Assembly: GCA_018398585.1 (NCBI GenBank)
Contig: JAGTTD010000005.1
Span: 8,425,355-8,489,354, forward strand
Length of the DNA: 64,000 bases
DNA from: Simmondsia chinensis
Lineage: Eukaryota; Streptophyta; Magnoliopsida; Caryophyllales; Simmondsiaceae
Direction: 5' to 3'
Of this stretch, positions 8,855 to 21,552 are shown one piece after another. The notes below the pieces were generated by a model. That model saw only the letters and a program-made list of their open reading frames with translations. It had not been told where the DNA came from and did no database searches. Made by a program: the position numbers and the translations under genes. Every line of letters begins with the position of its first letter. Position 1 is the stretch's first letter.

Positions 8855-11800
8855 ATGGCTCAGGTAATTTTTCATCCATTCTTTTTGTCTTCCTTGAAAT
8901 CTGTAAATGAACACTTTTGCTTTATTCACCGATGGAACTTCATGTTGTTGGATGGTTATTGTTTGATTTCATCGTGGGTTTCTAGCTTAAATTGGGTGTT
9001 TTTTTTATGTTATTTTCTCTGGGTATTCGCTTTCTGATCGTGTTATGCTGCAATTTTGGGCCTTGTTTTTAGGGTTTAGCTGCTGTGATATTGTAACATC
9101 TTTAATGTTTGAGAAGTGGGAATTCTGATTGATGTTCATTTTGTGATGGGATCCAAGAATCGTGTTAAAAGACTCCACTTGAGACTCTAGCTGAATCCCA
9201 CATCAGGTTCTGAGAAAAAGAAGAGAAGATAGTGGGTCACTCCCCCAAATACCAATTGGTTTTAGGGTGTAACTCCACTTGGATGGATCTCATATATTTC
9301 AATTCCATTGGTCGGGTCTGAGGCTTAATGAAATTTAACAAATGAAAATGATTATTTTAGGCTTAATTACAGGCTCAAATATTTCCTATTTTGCCTTCTT
9401 AGGTTTTCTTGTTGCGCAGTCTTTTCTTACTGGGGTTTGGGAGGAGGGGCATTTTGACTTCGGACTCTTTTAAGATTGTCATGATAGGCAACATCATAAC
9501 GAAAATGTTGCCTTGAATTAATGTAAGATAAACCCAACGCCACGCTTGTAAGGTTGTTCTATTTGATAGTACATTTTTTGATGGTATATTTTTCTGAGTG
9601 AGCTAAAAGGTATTGGTTTAGTGGTTTATCTCTCACCCCCTCAAGCTAGAGGTCTTGTCGAATTGTTCGTTTCCTCTCTAGGAAAAAAGATGTTGTACTC
9701 CTTACCAATTTGGGGGGGAAAAAAAAATTTGTTCTAAGTGAAACCATCTTTCTTGGTTATCATGGATATCTTGCAGCCTCGTATTCTTTCCATCTTGAGA
9801 AGAGTCATAAGTTTGCTATGGTTGTTGAACTTGAAGTAGAAATTGAGATAGAAAGAGTGTAGCCTGCCCATCCTTTTTGTCATTTGGAGCGTGGGTGGGA
9901 TTCGTTATCAAGAAAGGTGATGCTGGAAACAAACCAAAACATGAGAGCTGGACTCATACGAGTGATCTGGGTAAAAATGCAAAAGCTGACGGTGAAACGT
10001 TGAAGGATACAGAGATGTTGCTCAAATTTATTTGTCTGCTTGGGGTACCAATTATTGGTTGAATCATGCACTTGTTTCTCATGCTTTTCTTGTGTACCTT
10101 GCTTGCTCCTTTCCTTCTTGGATAGGAATTATGTTTGATGAAAATTCAATTTTTAAGTTATTATTTGTTATTTTAATTAGAGAAGTAGTGTCTTAGTTTA
10201 TTTCATATTTATCTTATTAGTTTTCTATTAGGTTATGGATTTATCTAATCTAATATTCTTTAGGGTTTAGGTTTTTCTATAAATAGGGCTTTGTAATTCA
10301 TTAGTTAGAAGTGTTGATTAAATAAAATTCAGTTGAGTTTTTTACTAGCAAGTTGTGGTGCATCAATTTATATCAGAGCTCTTGGTCTGGATCGCTGCAG
10401 CAGAGTTGCCATAGCCGCTACCCTAGTGCCGCTGCTTGTGCTCGATACTATCGCTGAGTAATATCTTTTCCACGCCACTGCCACGGTGTAGTGGTACTTA
10501 TCCCTTTTTACTAATCTACCTCCCAAAAAAAAAAAAAAAAAAAAAAAACCCTAGCACCAAAATAAAAAAAGAAAAAGAAAGAAAAACTCAAATTCGTTGA
10601 AAACCCTAGCATCGCCACACAACCACTGTCACCACCCGTCGCCGACGTCGATCACCATAACTTTGCCTGCCACCACCCTAAAACCCTATCACCTTCGAAG
10701 CCAGTTCGTGGAAAACCTCAAATGAAAACCCTAACCTATTTGAACTCACCTTCGAACCATAACCGCCAACCACAACTTCGAACCGAGACCGAAACCCTCG
10801 AATGACCTTCGACCTCTCCTCCAAACCCTAAAATCGGTCTCATAATTCAGCCAAGAACCCTAAATCGAACCATAATCTTTGAATTTCCAACCCTCATGAA
10901 ACTGTAAACCTAGATTTCGAAAACCCTATTTCGAATCCCCAAATTTGAAAATCCTATTTCGAATCCCCAAATTTGAAAACCCTAAAACCCTAGTTCGAAA
11001 TCCCTACATTTGTGCCCTGATTCTACCGTTTTACGTCCGCAACCCTAGTTTGATTCAATTTCTATCACTCATCACTGTCCATATGTCTATTATATCTACT
11101 ATCACACTTATGTCCAATTACTTTTCAACCTCAGAGTTGGATTAACTCGAGTCAAATAAGCATGGACCATATAGTAAGGGTAACTCTTCGCATCCCTATC
11201 ACTAGTGGGAATTTGTTTGGCATCCAGTTTTTTTCACGAGGTATGCTATACCCGATGCTTATTATGTTTCTAGACTTAAGGGTAAGTTGTATGTGCTTCC
11301 ACTAAACAAGTCCCGATTGTATCTTAGGGCTTATCGTGATGAAACTGCCCCAACTTCCTCCCTTGTACCCACTTGTGAGCTTCATTACGATCCAGATACA
11401 ATATATTGTCTTTTTCCCCAATTACTATCATTCAAGGAAGTTAAAGGAAAAACAATAAATCGAAGATAAAGAAGAGGAGACCAAAGTGAAAGGAGAAGAG
11501 GAAGAGGTGGAAGATGAAGTAAAACAAGAAGGGGAAGAGATGAAAGATGAAGCGAAAGAAGAAGAACATTGCAAAGAGTCACAACATATCCAATTGCCCG
11601 AAAATATGAATGATGCATGTTCTAAAATTTTATTGATTTCGTCATCCCTGAAGAGATTGTTAAGTCAACATCCCTAAAAGTGGAAGTTTTGCACTTCATC
11701 CAGGATTAGTGCTACATGCAAAAGGGTGTTTGCTACAATTTCTTTTTCCTACATTTGTTTAGAACTCGTGGTTGAGTTTTTTTGAACAGAGAGAGAAGGA

Positions 11801-14408
11801 GAGGAGGGGGGGGGGGGGGGGGGGGGGGGGGAGGGATTGATGCAGCAGAGAAGAAGAGGATTACTGATTATAGAAGATATGATATTTTATTAGATTTTAA
11901 TGGATTAATTGATAGGATTAGATTAGAATATATCTTTTTATCCAATAGAATTTTTAAGTTATTAGTTGTTATTTTTAATTAGAGAAGTAGTTTCCTCAAT
12001 TTGATGCAAATATGGACAAAAATAATGCGATCAAGACAAGAAAGAGAGAAAATGGATCCTGGGAATTGTAGAAATAGCATCCGAGTTGGAAAAATAGTGC
12101 GAGACAATTTTTTATTATGATTAAATTTTAGAGTATTTTTGTTTAATTAGGTTTAGATGTTTTGTTTAATTAATATTTTATTTATTAGGGTTTGTTTTAA
12201 CTGAATTATGTAATTAGATTTAGGGTTTTTAAGTTATGGCAGGATTATATTAGACTTAGTTAGATTTAGAATATGATTGTTTTTAGAGTTCAATTTGAAT
12301 TAGGACTAGGATTAGAGGAGTGCCTATAAATAAGCCAATAGTTGTTTGTTTTAAGGAGCTCTTGATTATTTGAATAAATTGATGAGTTTATGTTTGTGTT
12401 GATCTTTGTAGTTTTTATTTTAAAAGATTTCGATAAAAATTACTTAGCTTCTCTTTAGGTTATTGCTCGGGTATTTGCAAAATCAACGAGTTTTAGCCGG
12501 TTCCTCTCAAATCATGGTTTGCAAATAGGATTGTAGTCGCAGTTATGTGGAAGCAAAGTGTCATGAATATTGGTTTTGTGCATTTTAGGAATTGAAGTTG
12601 CTTCTAGGCTCACACATTCATTAATTTTAATTCTTTTGTTATCCCTTGTAACATGTAAATACATATCTAAATATGTTTTAGTAAACAGAACTCTTAACAT
12701 ATTTTTTAAAGGTAAACGTTACAAGGGAGAGGGAGAGATGTGCCTCAAACCCGGGTCACCCACTTTGGTCCTTCGCTCTCAAATGAAAAACATATGCATT
12801 ATGGTGACGATTACAAGAATCACCATCATGAAATGGCCAATCACATGATAAATAACTCAAAATCTATTGCATAATGCAACTGCTTCCGTCAGATTTCATG
12901 CTTTCGAGTAAAACACAGATGGGAGCCTGTGGTCTCGGCTTTTAAGGAGTGTTGATGATCATCAGTTCATAATTGCATACCACATTGAAGCACCTTTCTG
13001 TGTATGTCTCTGATTTTTTAGTGGCTATTTGTGAATTACAGACAGTTGTCCTTAGGGTTGGCATGTCATGTGAAGGTTGTGTTGGAGCAGTGAAGCGTGT
13101 TCTTGGCAAAATGGAAGGTTTGTTGCTTCTTGTTCATGTCTTTGCTTGCTGGATTTATGGTTTTATTTACTGATTTTTTTTCCCCCTTCCACTAACAAAT
13201 ACATGGTAAAAGCTGCATAAATAGCCTTCTGAGCTGTCATATTCCATTCATATGGCAGCAATTCATTCAGTAACTCGTCTGTAAATGTTTATTGATTTGC
13301 ATTCCTCTTTTCAGTAAGTAAAGTGGGTTGAGAAGAGGCATTTGAACGTACGACTTTTTGTCTTCAAGCCTCAGTGGCCAAGATCTCATTGGCAAACATA
13401 TGATCAATTACTTTTGTATTCATTGTCCTTTTAATACCATATATGTGATAACCATGGATTCAAATGGCGGTTCATTACAGCTTAGATAAGGGGCAGGTCC
13501 CTATGTTAGTATTTTCAAGCTTAAGTTTTACATGTTTGTATAATATTTTTGTGTCAGGCTCAGATAGTCTAAGCCCATTACTATGTCTATGCATATAATA
13601 AGGGGCCTTTAGGCTCAGCATGAGAATAATAAACACATTCTCCTTTTACCTTTAATCAATTGACTACAACACCTCTTTACCTTTATGATTCACAAAGATT
13701 AATGAGGTCATAACAGGAATTAGTCGTGTAATAGCCTGTACGTAATTCCATGGTCGTATCAAGGGGAGATGAATCATATGTAGAGCTCACAGGGGCTATA
13801 GGATTATAAATGAATTATATGTAGAGCTCAAAGGGGCTAGAGGATTATAAATTACTCTCAAAAAAAGAGGCGACACTTGTCAAGACCTAAAGCAACATAA
13901 GTGGCTGCTTGGGACCCCCAAATTATAAGTTTAATTTGATACAGACAAAAATTTCTATTTCATACTTATATTGCTAAATAAAATGTTAGTTCAGACGAGG
14001 GCCCATTTCGAAATATCTATTTTAGGCCTTGAAACTCTTAACCAGCCTTGAGAAGAGGTCTAGGTTCTTCTAATCTCTCAGTCCCACTTACCGACTTAAA
14101 AAGAAATTACGGCGGAAGAAGTATTGAATTCTCTAGGGATCCGAGAGTTATGAAATCTCCATCAATTTGCTTATATGCTTAACATTTTGGTATATCGTAA
14201 TGACATATACATGTACCGACATTCAGGGGTAGAGTCATATGACATCGATCTGAAGGAGCAGAAAGTGACAGTGAAAGGAAACGTACAACCTGAAGCAGTT
14301 CTGCAGACTGTCTCTAAAACTGGGAAGAAGACGTCCTTATGGGATGAAACAGCACCGACTGAAACCCATACCAAACCGGCTGAGGCTGCTGCAGCTGCTC
14401 CCTATTGA
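8855..14408 (+). CDS. CCH/ATX1-like: Copper chaperone of the ATX1/CCH family, three exons
   Basis: Coding exons are 8855-8863 (ATG GCT CAG), 13042-13117 and 14227-14408, joined through GT-AG introns of 4178 and 1109 bp. They give one 88-aa frame ending TGA at 14406-14408. The heavy-metal-associated fold is complete: MSCEGC metal-binding motif at residues 11-16, the conserved [20 protein letters not shown] region, and the lysine loop KTGKK at 59-63. These cytosolic proteins carry Cu(I) and hand it to P-type ATPases of the secretory pathway. After residue 67 comes a short Glu/Thr then Ala-rich tail of about 20 residues, shorter than the extension of Arabidopsis CCH but longer than a minimal ATX1. 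The 9-nt first coding exon is supported by the TATA box upstream and the phase match. I am confident in the family, less so in the CCH versus ATX1 choice. Confidence 0.92.
9592..9741 (+). mobile_element. Possible degenerate tRNA-derived SINE in intron 1
   Basis: TTGGTTTAGTGGTTT at about 9614 resembles a pol III A box, and GGTCTTGTCGAATTG about 35 nt further a weak B box. An A-rich stretch follows at 9720. TTCTGAGTGA (9592) and TTCTAAGTGA (9732) could be a diverged target duplication. It resembles the clearer tRNA-SINE at 47408 in layout only. Confidence 0.4.
10917..10978 (+). repeat. 31-bp tandem duplication
   Basis: CCTATTTCGAATCCCCAAAT occurs twice in succession with flanking AAA. It is a local duplication within the intron 1 retroelement. 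Confidence 0.7.
11799..11831 (+). repeat. Poly-G tract
   Basis: A nearly pure G run of about 30 bases, broken once or twice by A. It could form a G-quadruplex and is prone to length error in assembly. Confidence 0.85.
13770..13851 (+). repeat. 41-bp tandem duplication in intron 2
   Basis: Two units (13770-13810 and 13811-13851) each contain ATGTAGAGCTCA, AGGGGCTA and AGGATTATAAA, with three or four differences. No other structure was recognised in intron 2. Confidence 0.75.
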
Positions 14409-14463
14409 TGTATTTGCCTCGGCTCCTTCAAAATGTATCTACTTTGGAACCTTCGTTTTGCCA

Positions 14464-14469
14464 AATAAA
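14464..14469 (+). terminator. Possible poly(A) signal of the copper chaperone gene
   Basis: AATAAA 55 nt after the stop codon. Plant poly(A) signals are loose and the actual 3' UTR may run further, to about 14640. Confidence 0.4.
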
Positions 14470-14731
14470 CCATGCATGTGAATCAATTTGTTATGTTTGG
14501 CTGTCATTGTATGTTCATGTACGGTGCTGTGATTGCTTGCATTTGTACTTGGGGAGAAATGTATTACTTTTTTGTTGAAGTATCTTATGAATCCATCATT
14601 GTTTAGCTTGACAATCCAAATTAGATAAGGTTCATTACGCAATGTAATAATGAGGTTTCACAACATTGTATCTGCCCTAAGAGGGGTGAGGGAGGCAATA
14701 CAATGTTCTAAGAAATAACCAATTTCTCTTG

Positions 14732-14900
14732 GTATATTATGATAATACGTGACATGTTAGGGTTGGGGATGCAGCCTCTCTACAGGGTAGCGTCGTATAT
14801 GGGTAAGGCTAGTACATTTTAATTTTTCTAGACCTTGCATTGGCAAGAGCCTCTTTGAGGCACTGAGTTGCTATTGTTGTATGTAGTATGATAATCGTTA
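14732..14900 (+). mobile_element. 5'-truncated SINE (copy G)
   Basis: It shares the 3' domain: GGGTTGGGGATGCAGCC, TAGACCTTGCATTGGCAAGA, CTTTGAGGCACTGAGTTG and a TTGTTG tail. Flanks TATGATAATACGT (about 14738) and TATGATAATCGT (about 14888) look like a slightly diverged target duplication. The head stops just after the point where 5S sequence ends in copy A. Confidence 0.75.
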
Positions 14901-15170
14901 TATAGTGAATTTTGAGCTAGCTCTTTCGTAATTGGCTGTTAGGTGAGACATATTTTTTGGTTGTTAGATCAGGCATAGCTTTTGTTTGGCTGTTATGTGT
15001 TTTTAAGATGCTTTATAATTCTCTCAAGAAGGAGGCAATTTTTCAATAAAACAGTTAGCTTAAAACGTTTCACAAAACTCCATGCCCTCATTCAGAATAG
15101 TGGTGCATAAAGTTTTGTGTTCATGGATTTGATCATGAACAGGTATTTCATCAACCATTATAAAAGCTAA
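14901..15170. other. Intergenic spacer
   Basis: No coding or repeat signature was recognised. Confidence 0.4.
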
Positions 15171-15497
15171 TCACTTACTACAAACATATTTCTTAGCCGT
15201 GCTATCATCGGAGGCATACTTGTTTAATGCTTCCCATATTTCAATAGCGATTACCGTATTAACGTAAATTTGAAAAAGAGGCGGCGTCAGATAATGGAGA
15301 AGCATTTCCCTACAAATATGGTTATCTTTCTCGAAATCCTTATTGGACCTCTGTCTGGCTCTATCATTAAACAGAGTATAATAAATCTCTATTTGGCCTA
15401 GGAAGAATTCCATCTTATTAGCACACATCTCGTAGTTCTTTCCATCTAAGATCTCAATTTCAGACATATCAAGAATAATAAAGATTGCGTGAGTCAT
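15171..15497 (-). pseudogene. Ty1/Copia gag fragment
   Basis: A minus-strand open frame of 108 codons with the Copia gag signature: EIEILDGKNYEMCANKMEFF near the start, then LLHYLTPPLFQIYVNT and EIWEALNKYASDDSTAKKYV. The usual Trp after NYEM is Cys. No downstream zinc knuckle or pol follows to the left, so this is a 3'-truncated orphan. It differs from the gag types of the two larger Copia elements in the window. Confidence 0.8.
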
Positions 15498-16567
15498 ATT
15501 ATGATTACTATAATAAACAACTTAAATTGTTGGTGTAATAGGTGAATGGGTGACCAAAATATAACTTTTTTTGCAATGAAATTGATTTCGAGATTACAAG
15601 AACGACGAAAGAAACAAATTTAACAAAATTAATAGAAGGGAAAGAATTGACTAAAGAAATTATCGTGCCGTAGAGAATTCACTGCTCTAAGTCATTTATG
15701 CCCTCACAGAGGTACAATGGGATGAACGGCACTCCAATCTCCAGGATTAACACGGCGCTCACCTCAATAGTGTACTCCTGGGAGATAGGTTGGAGTACGC
15801 TCCAACTTGCTCACTAATGGAGGAGAGGAGAAAAAAGAATGTTGTGAAGAAAGAGGAGAAATTATGTAAATTTAGAATGTCGTGAAGAAAGAGGAGAAAT
15901 TTTGTAAATTTAGTAAGTGAATTGTATCTAACAAAACCCTAAATGACCGTATTTATAGAGTAAAATGCTTGAAGGTTAAGTAAAAAATCATGGCAAAGAA
16001 TCTGGCTCAAATAAGGAAAGTGGCAAATATAGGAGAGCCTAAAGTTCAATCAGTTATGGGAAAAATCAGTCAAGGACTGAGCGGGAAAGGACGCGATCAA
16101 GATGTGCACTCGAGTTCGAGCTTGTAACCTTGAGCCTCGAGACTAGACTGTGGACAACTCCTCTAGGTCGCAACCTCGAGGTTAACTAGGATACACCTTG
16201 AGCTCAAGCGAAAGGCCTCGAGCACTAGCCAAGATAAGGAATTAACTCGAGTTGGTTTACGACAACTTAAACACACACCAATGTTGTAAAAACAAAGGTT
16301 CAAGTTAGAAAAAGTCCACATCACAGCAGGATGCGCTAGCCGGCTCTGAGAGCCAGGGCGGGCGGATGCGCTCGCATTACCAAGTACAATAACAAGGGAG
16401 TATTTAAACTAGACACTCCTCTAGATTTTCTATGTGGGATTGAAGCAAAACCACAAAATTTCAAAATTAAAGCGCACTACCCCCAAATTCCAACAATTAG
16501 GTAAAGAGTAAAGACTCAATGCATAGTTCTATATTAGAGTCTCGTAGGCGGTTTATGATTCAAAATT
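15498..16567 (-). other. Probable LTR/leader debris of the gag fragment, otherwise unassigned
   Basis: Non-coding. 16080-16260 contains many CTCGAG/TCGAGCTTG phrases that look like LTR sequence, and a Copia-type CACCAACA end lies near 15523. No matching second LTR is in the window, so boundaries cannot be set. Confidence 0.35.
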
Positions 16568-16608
16568 TAGAAAGAATATTTCAAAGAGCATATCTAATAG
16601 GGTTTCTA

Positions 16609-16920
16609 ACACACACACGCACACGCACACGCACGCGCATGCACACACACACACCCCCACGCACACACACCCCCCCCACACGCACACGCGCGCACACATA
16701 CGCACACGCACTCCCGCACACACACACACACGCACACGCACGGGCGCGCGCGCACGCGCACACGCACACGCACACGCACGGGCGTGCACGCAAGCACGCA
16801 GGCGCCTGCCCGCACGCACGCACGCACACCCGCACGCACCCACACCCACGCATGCACACGTACGCGCGCGCGCACATACACGCACTTGCACCCACACCCA
16901 CACACGCATGCACACCCAAT

Positions 16921-16951
<31 letters not shown>

Positions 16952-16960
16952 ACACGCACA
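16609..16960. repeat. CA/CACG-rich simple repeat ending in poly-C
   Basis: About 340 bp of ACAC/ACGC units, then a run of about 28 C at 16922-16950. It lies inside the 3' LTR of Copia element 1, where the other LTR copies have only a short GTGTGTGTATATATA stretch. Open frames on both strands are artefacts of the period-2 repeat. Confidence 0.9.
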
Positions 16961-17029
16961 CGCAGAGATATGTTTAACATAATACTATGGATATTATACT
17001 AATATACCCCCTCAATCGGAACGTGGTGG

Positions 17030-20000
17030 ACCAACATTCAAATTGGCCCTATGAGTGTGAAAACTATAGGAGGATAAACCCTTGGTAAAAACATCAGCAA
17101 CTTGCTTAATAGTGGGAGTATATGGAACCTAAATGTCACCCTTAATTAACTTTGTCTCGAACATAGTTAAAATTAACATCAACGTGCTTACTATAATCAT
17201 TAGAGATAGGATTAGCAGCAACGTCTGTAGCTGAAATATTAGGATTAGCGGCAACGTATGTAGCTAAAATATTGTCATAGAAAATCTGAATTGGACCAAA
17301 GTGATGAAGACCAATGTCATGCATAAGATAACTAAGCTAGTCACACTCAACAACCACCTATGCCACAGCTCAATACTGTGACTCAGTAGTAGATTTGGAG
17401 ATAATGTGTTGCTTTTTGGCATGCGAGGATATGAGATTAGGACCAAGAAAGAGGGCAAAGCCAATAGTGGATCAGCGAGTGTCAGGGCATTCACCCCAAT
17501 CAGCATCAGCACAAGCAGTTATAGTTGTACAAGATCCCGAGGAAATGGCGAGGCCATGATCAAGCGTGTGCTTGAGGTAGCAAAGGATGCGCTTAATCAT
17601 CTGCCAGTGAAAGGACATGGGTGCATGCATAAACTGGAACACATGGTTAATATCATAACAAATATCAGGATGGGTCATGGTGAGGTACTGGAGAGCACCC
17701 ACCACACTCTGATACTCGGTTGGATCATCGAGTAGATCCCCATCTATCAAAGATGGTTGAACCCAGGATGGAAGAGGTGTTTGCACAAGTTTGACCTCAA
17801 GCATGTCATGCTTATTGAAGAGATCAATGGTGTACTTGTGTTGAGTAAGGAAGAGATCATGTTAGGAAGGTTTGGCTTTAATACCAAGAAAGTAGTGAAG
17901 AGGACCAAGGTCCTTCATGGAGAACTGAGTAGATAGAGAGGCAATAAGGCATTGTAGATGAGATGGGTTTGAACCAGTAAGAATAATATTATCAACATCT
18001 AGGAGAAGGCACACAATCCCAGTAGGGGATCGATGTATGAAAAAAGAAGGATCTTCCTTAATATAGTGGAACCCAAGACTATTAAGGAACGTATTGAACC
18101 TATGAAATCAAGCTCAAGGTGCCTATTTGAGCATATAGAGAGCTTTACATAGGCAACAAACATGGTTTAGAAACTTAGGTGTATAAAGCTTTATGGTTGT
18201 TTTATATAAACTTCTTCAATTAGAAAACCATGTAAAAATTGCATTTTTGACATCAAGTTGACGAATGGACCATGAGTTCATGACAGCCAAGGCCAGAATA
18301 AATATGATGGTGTGGGTTTGACAACTGGAATGAAGGTTTCAAAGTAGTCAAGGTCCTTTTGTTGGTGAAAACCCATGGCCACAAGCCTAGCTTTGAAACA
18401 ATCAATAGAACTATCAGGTTTATACTTGATCTTGTACTTTCATGTGCCATCAACCACATTCTGAGAAGGGGAAGGTGGAACAAGATCCCAAGTTTGATTA
18501 AAAGTGCACTAAATGCTTCGACCATGGCCTCTTGCCATTGAGGATTTTTAATAGCCTGTGAAAAACATGTGGGTTCCTGTACAACCATAATAGAGGACAA
18601 AGACAAAATATGTTTAGACTTTTGTATGCCATCTTTAAGCTTAGTGCGCATAGGATGAACATTGTTGACATAGTGGGCTCAGTGGATGTGGGAAATTGTA
18701 CATTATTAGCCTAAGAAAAGGCAACTGAGTCATCATTAAAGGAACTTGGCGGTGCACCTGAGGCACCCCCTCGAACCAAGCTAGAGGGAGGAGTGGCCGA
18801 GCCGTCCTGACCGTCGGCAATGGTAGGCACGGTTGGCGGGGGAACTGCCGCCACCTCAAGACTAAAGGAAGCAAGCAATAGCGAAGGTGAGGGGACTACA
18901 AATGAAGGAGACAACAGTAACGAACCACTCGTAGGTGGTGAAGTCATGGACATGATTTGAAGAGGAAGCTCAACAAGACTTGTAGAGTGAGATGTCACTA
19001 AACCAGGCACTAAGTAAGGATATGGAAAGACCTTTTCTACAAAGTGCACATGACGACTAATATGAACATGACCCATGATCGGATCAAGACATCGATTTGT
19101 AACGTAATGCATACCAAGGCAAACACAAGATATGGAACGGGGAGCTAATTTATGAGCGGTATGGGGAGTGATGTTAGGATAACTTGCACTTCCAAAGACA
19201 CAAAAAGAGCCATAGTCAGGGGCCTGGTGAAAGAGTTTTTCAAAAGAAGATAGATTTTATAAAGTTGGCATGGGTAAACGACTCTAATATAACATGCAAT
19301 GCAGGCTGCATCGGCCCAAAACATTAGAGGCAAAGAGATTGAAAAAGTATCATCCGTACTATTTCACTTACATGTTAATGCTTATGTTCTGCCACTCCAT
19401 TTTGTTGCGGAGTATCGGGATAGGAAAGATGAATGTGTATGCTATGTGTTCGACGAAGAGCACTCATAGTATGACTGTCAAACTCACGACCTCCATCACT
19501 TTACATTTAATTTTGAGATCAAATTGGTTTTCAGCAAAAGTTTTGAAGTAAGAAAATAGGGACAAAATTTTGTCTTTCCTTCACATCGTATATAACCACG
19601 AAAAGCGAGAGAAATCATCAATAAAAAAAAGTAGTACTGAAATTCAGAGTTAGATTCAATAAGAGCTTGCCACACTCAGAATAAATTAATTGTAAAGGTT
19701 TAGTAGTCGTATGAATAACACGAGAAAACGGAAGTCTACGAGACTTTCCTAAACAACATGCATTACAATGTTTCAACAAAAGAGAACTAGCAAAAAGTAA
19801 ACAACGATGGTTTAAAATATCTAAAACTAAATTTCCTAAGTATCCTTAGCACCTGTACCATAATTCAAAGTGACTGCCCGTGCCCCAAGTCCAGAGATAT
19901 GAGGGGAAAAGCAGCAAAGAGGTCCATTACTATGAATTCTGAGGAGGGGCTTCCCCATAGCTTCGTCCATGACACAGAACGAAGTGGAGTCAAATTCAAT

Positions 20001-20279
20001 AACACAGTTATTATCACGAAAAAGTTGTTTAATAGACAAACTGTTATAAGTAAGACCAGGAACAAGTAAAACATTAGATAGTGACAAAGAGCGAGACTAT
20101 GTATGAATAATAGACGAGCCAACATGAGAAACAGGAAGTAACAAACCATTGCCAACTTGAATAGATTTAGAGCCAATGTATGATTGCAAATTTTTGAAAA
20201 TACCCGAGTTTGAAGTCATATGGTTGGACCCACTATAATCTAGGTACCATGTGTAGTAAGACGGATTAGAGACAGACAT
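17030..20279 (-). pseudogene. Copia element 1 pol remnant
   Basis: Read from 20279 downward. The protease-side motif has WYLDYSG in place of W-Y-x-DSG, destroying the active site. Integrase-region pieces follow (SLSIKQLFRDNNCVIEFDST at about 20040-19980, then 19333-19145). RT begins near 18651 (KDGIQKSK...SQAIKNPQWQEAM); the YVDD box is degraded to D-V-D-N near 17990. RNase H is seen at 17804-17264 (PSLIDGDLLDDPTEYQSVVG, ACADADW and later TESQY). Stops and frameshifts occur throughout. Confidence 0.85.
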
Positions 20280-20289
20280 GGCCGATAGT

Positions 20290-21500
20290 AAATGGGATAG
20301 ATCAGTCTGGGCATATCAATGAACAAAGTGAGAGGCAGCATGACCTACGTGATAGCAAATCTGACAAACAAGAGGGCCATACCCAAATATACCATAATTA
20401 GATTGACAAAAGGATGTACTTGAGGATCATGCCAAAGGCTACGAGTGTGGAGGTAATCCGCTAGGACCACTTGGACCTGAACCCGAGCCCGAGGTGAGCT
20501 GCGGCAAAGGACCACCATATGGCGGTGGCGGTTGTTCCGGATCATCGCAGCCACCATTGAGACCACCACGTCCTCCTTGGCCTTTGGAATTGTGTCCTTG
20601 TCCCCCACATCCACACCCAGCACGATCATGCCTACCACATGTGGAATCTTGAGACTAGCTAGTAGCAGCTAGGGCATGACCTTGGTCATGATTGGAACAT
20701 CCTTGAATTCGATTAAGAGTCGCTTCTTCATCCAGCAAAGAGGTCTTGGGTTGTTCAAAGGTAAGATTTCAGGAGAAGTTGCAGATGAAGGTGTTAAAGG
20801 GAACATACTCAGGGGGTAATCCAAAGAAGGCATAGTGAATCAACTCCCTACTAAAGATAGGGGAATCCTTGGCAACAAGGTTATCAGTTATGGTTTTAAG
20901 CTCAGTAAGGTATGCATCCATGTCTTATTTTCTTTACATAAAGTACAAGCTAAGAGCGAAGGTCAAATTCAATCTTTTGGTAAGTGCATCCCACATATCT
21001 TTAGAAGTGGGATGGTGAATAACATCATTTAGTATTGGACGAGTTAGGGAGGCAAATAAACAAGACCTAATACTTTGATCAGTATAGGACCAATTAATCT
21101 AATCAGGGTTGTTAATGAGGATGCCACCGGGTAGTTGGAAGATTTGGCGGCGGGGGGGAGGGGGAGGGTGCGGGGCATCGACAAACCCTATGATGCCATG
21201 AGATCGAAGAATCATTAAGTTCTATTTGCGTCATGCAGGATGATCAGTGGCAGACTCGAGATGACAATAGAGAAGGAGAGAGAGAATGGCAGCAGGGAAG
21301 AGGGTGGTAAAGCCGATTGACCTTAAGGATTGCCAAGACTTGTGGTGTGGGTCATGGGAAAAGTTGAGGACACGTAAGATAAGGGTGAGGTCAACGATAA
21401 AATATTAATATTGCTGTGAATATTTAAGAGAGAAAGAGAGGTGAAGGAGTTACCATATGAAAAGGCTACAAATTGAGGAGGAAGAGGAAGTCGGAAAGTG
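20290..21500 (-). pseudogene. Copia element 1 gag remnant
   Basis: Non-intact minus-strand gag region parallel in position to the better preserved gag of Copia element 2. It includes Gly/Asp- and basic-rich stretches around 20640-20345. Frames are short and interrupted. Confidence 0.6.
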
Positions 21501-21552
21501 AGGGACGACACAGAAGAAATCGATGTCAGCAAGTGCAGAGCAATAGGGGTAG

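Larger units (their letters stand above)
10110..12430 (+). mobile_element. Decayed LTR retrotransposon in intron 1
   Basis: TTTTTAAGTTATTA followed by TTGTTATTTTTAATTAGAGA-like sequence occurs near 10155 and again near 11950, suggesting remnants of two LTRs. The first is followed by ATAAATAGGGCTTTG and a primer-site-like TATATCAGAGCTCTTGG at about 10369. A polypurine/poly-G tract (11795-11834) precedes the second. Internal sequence includes a Glu/Lys-rich open stretch (11486-11677) with no recognisable domain and many AACCCTA phrases. The LTR outer ends are not well defined; 12230-12430 (with CCTATAAATAAG) may be the end of the second LTR or another fragment. Confidence 0.5.

Noticed and set aside
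9877..10071. Additional exon of the copper chaperone in intron 1
   Set aside because: Exons 1, 2 and 3 already join in phase to a complete domain, and this frame has no similarity to the family.
10540..11000. Interstitial telomere-like array (AACCCTA motifs)
   Set aside because: The motifs are scattered, not in a regular 7-bp array. They resemble the CCCTA-rich leader of plant transcripts or retroelements, plus a local 31-bp duplication.
16519..16980. Several long open frames on both strands with Thr-His or Val-Cys repeats
   Set aside because: They follow from the CA/CACG simple repeat, which has no stops in most frames. No start context, no domains.
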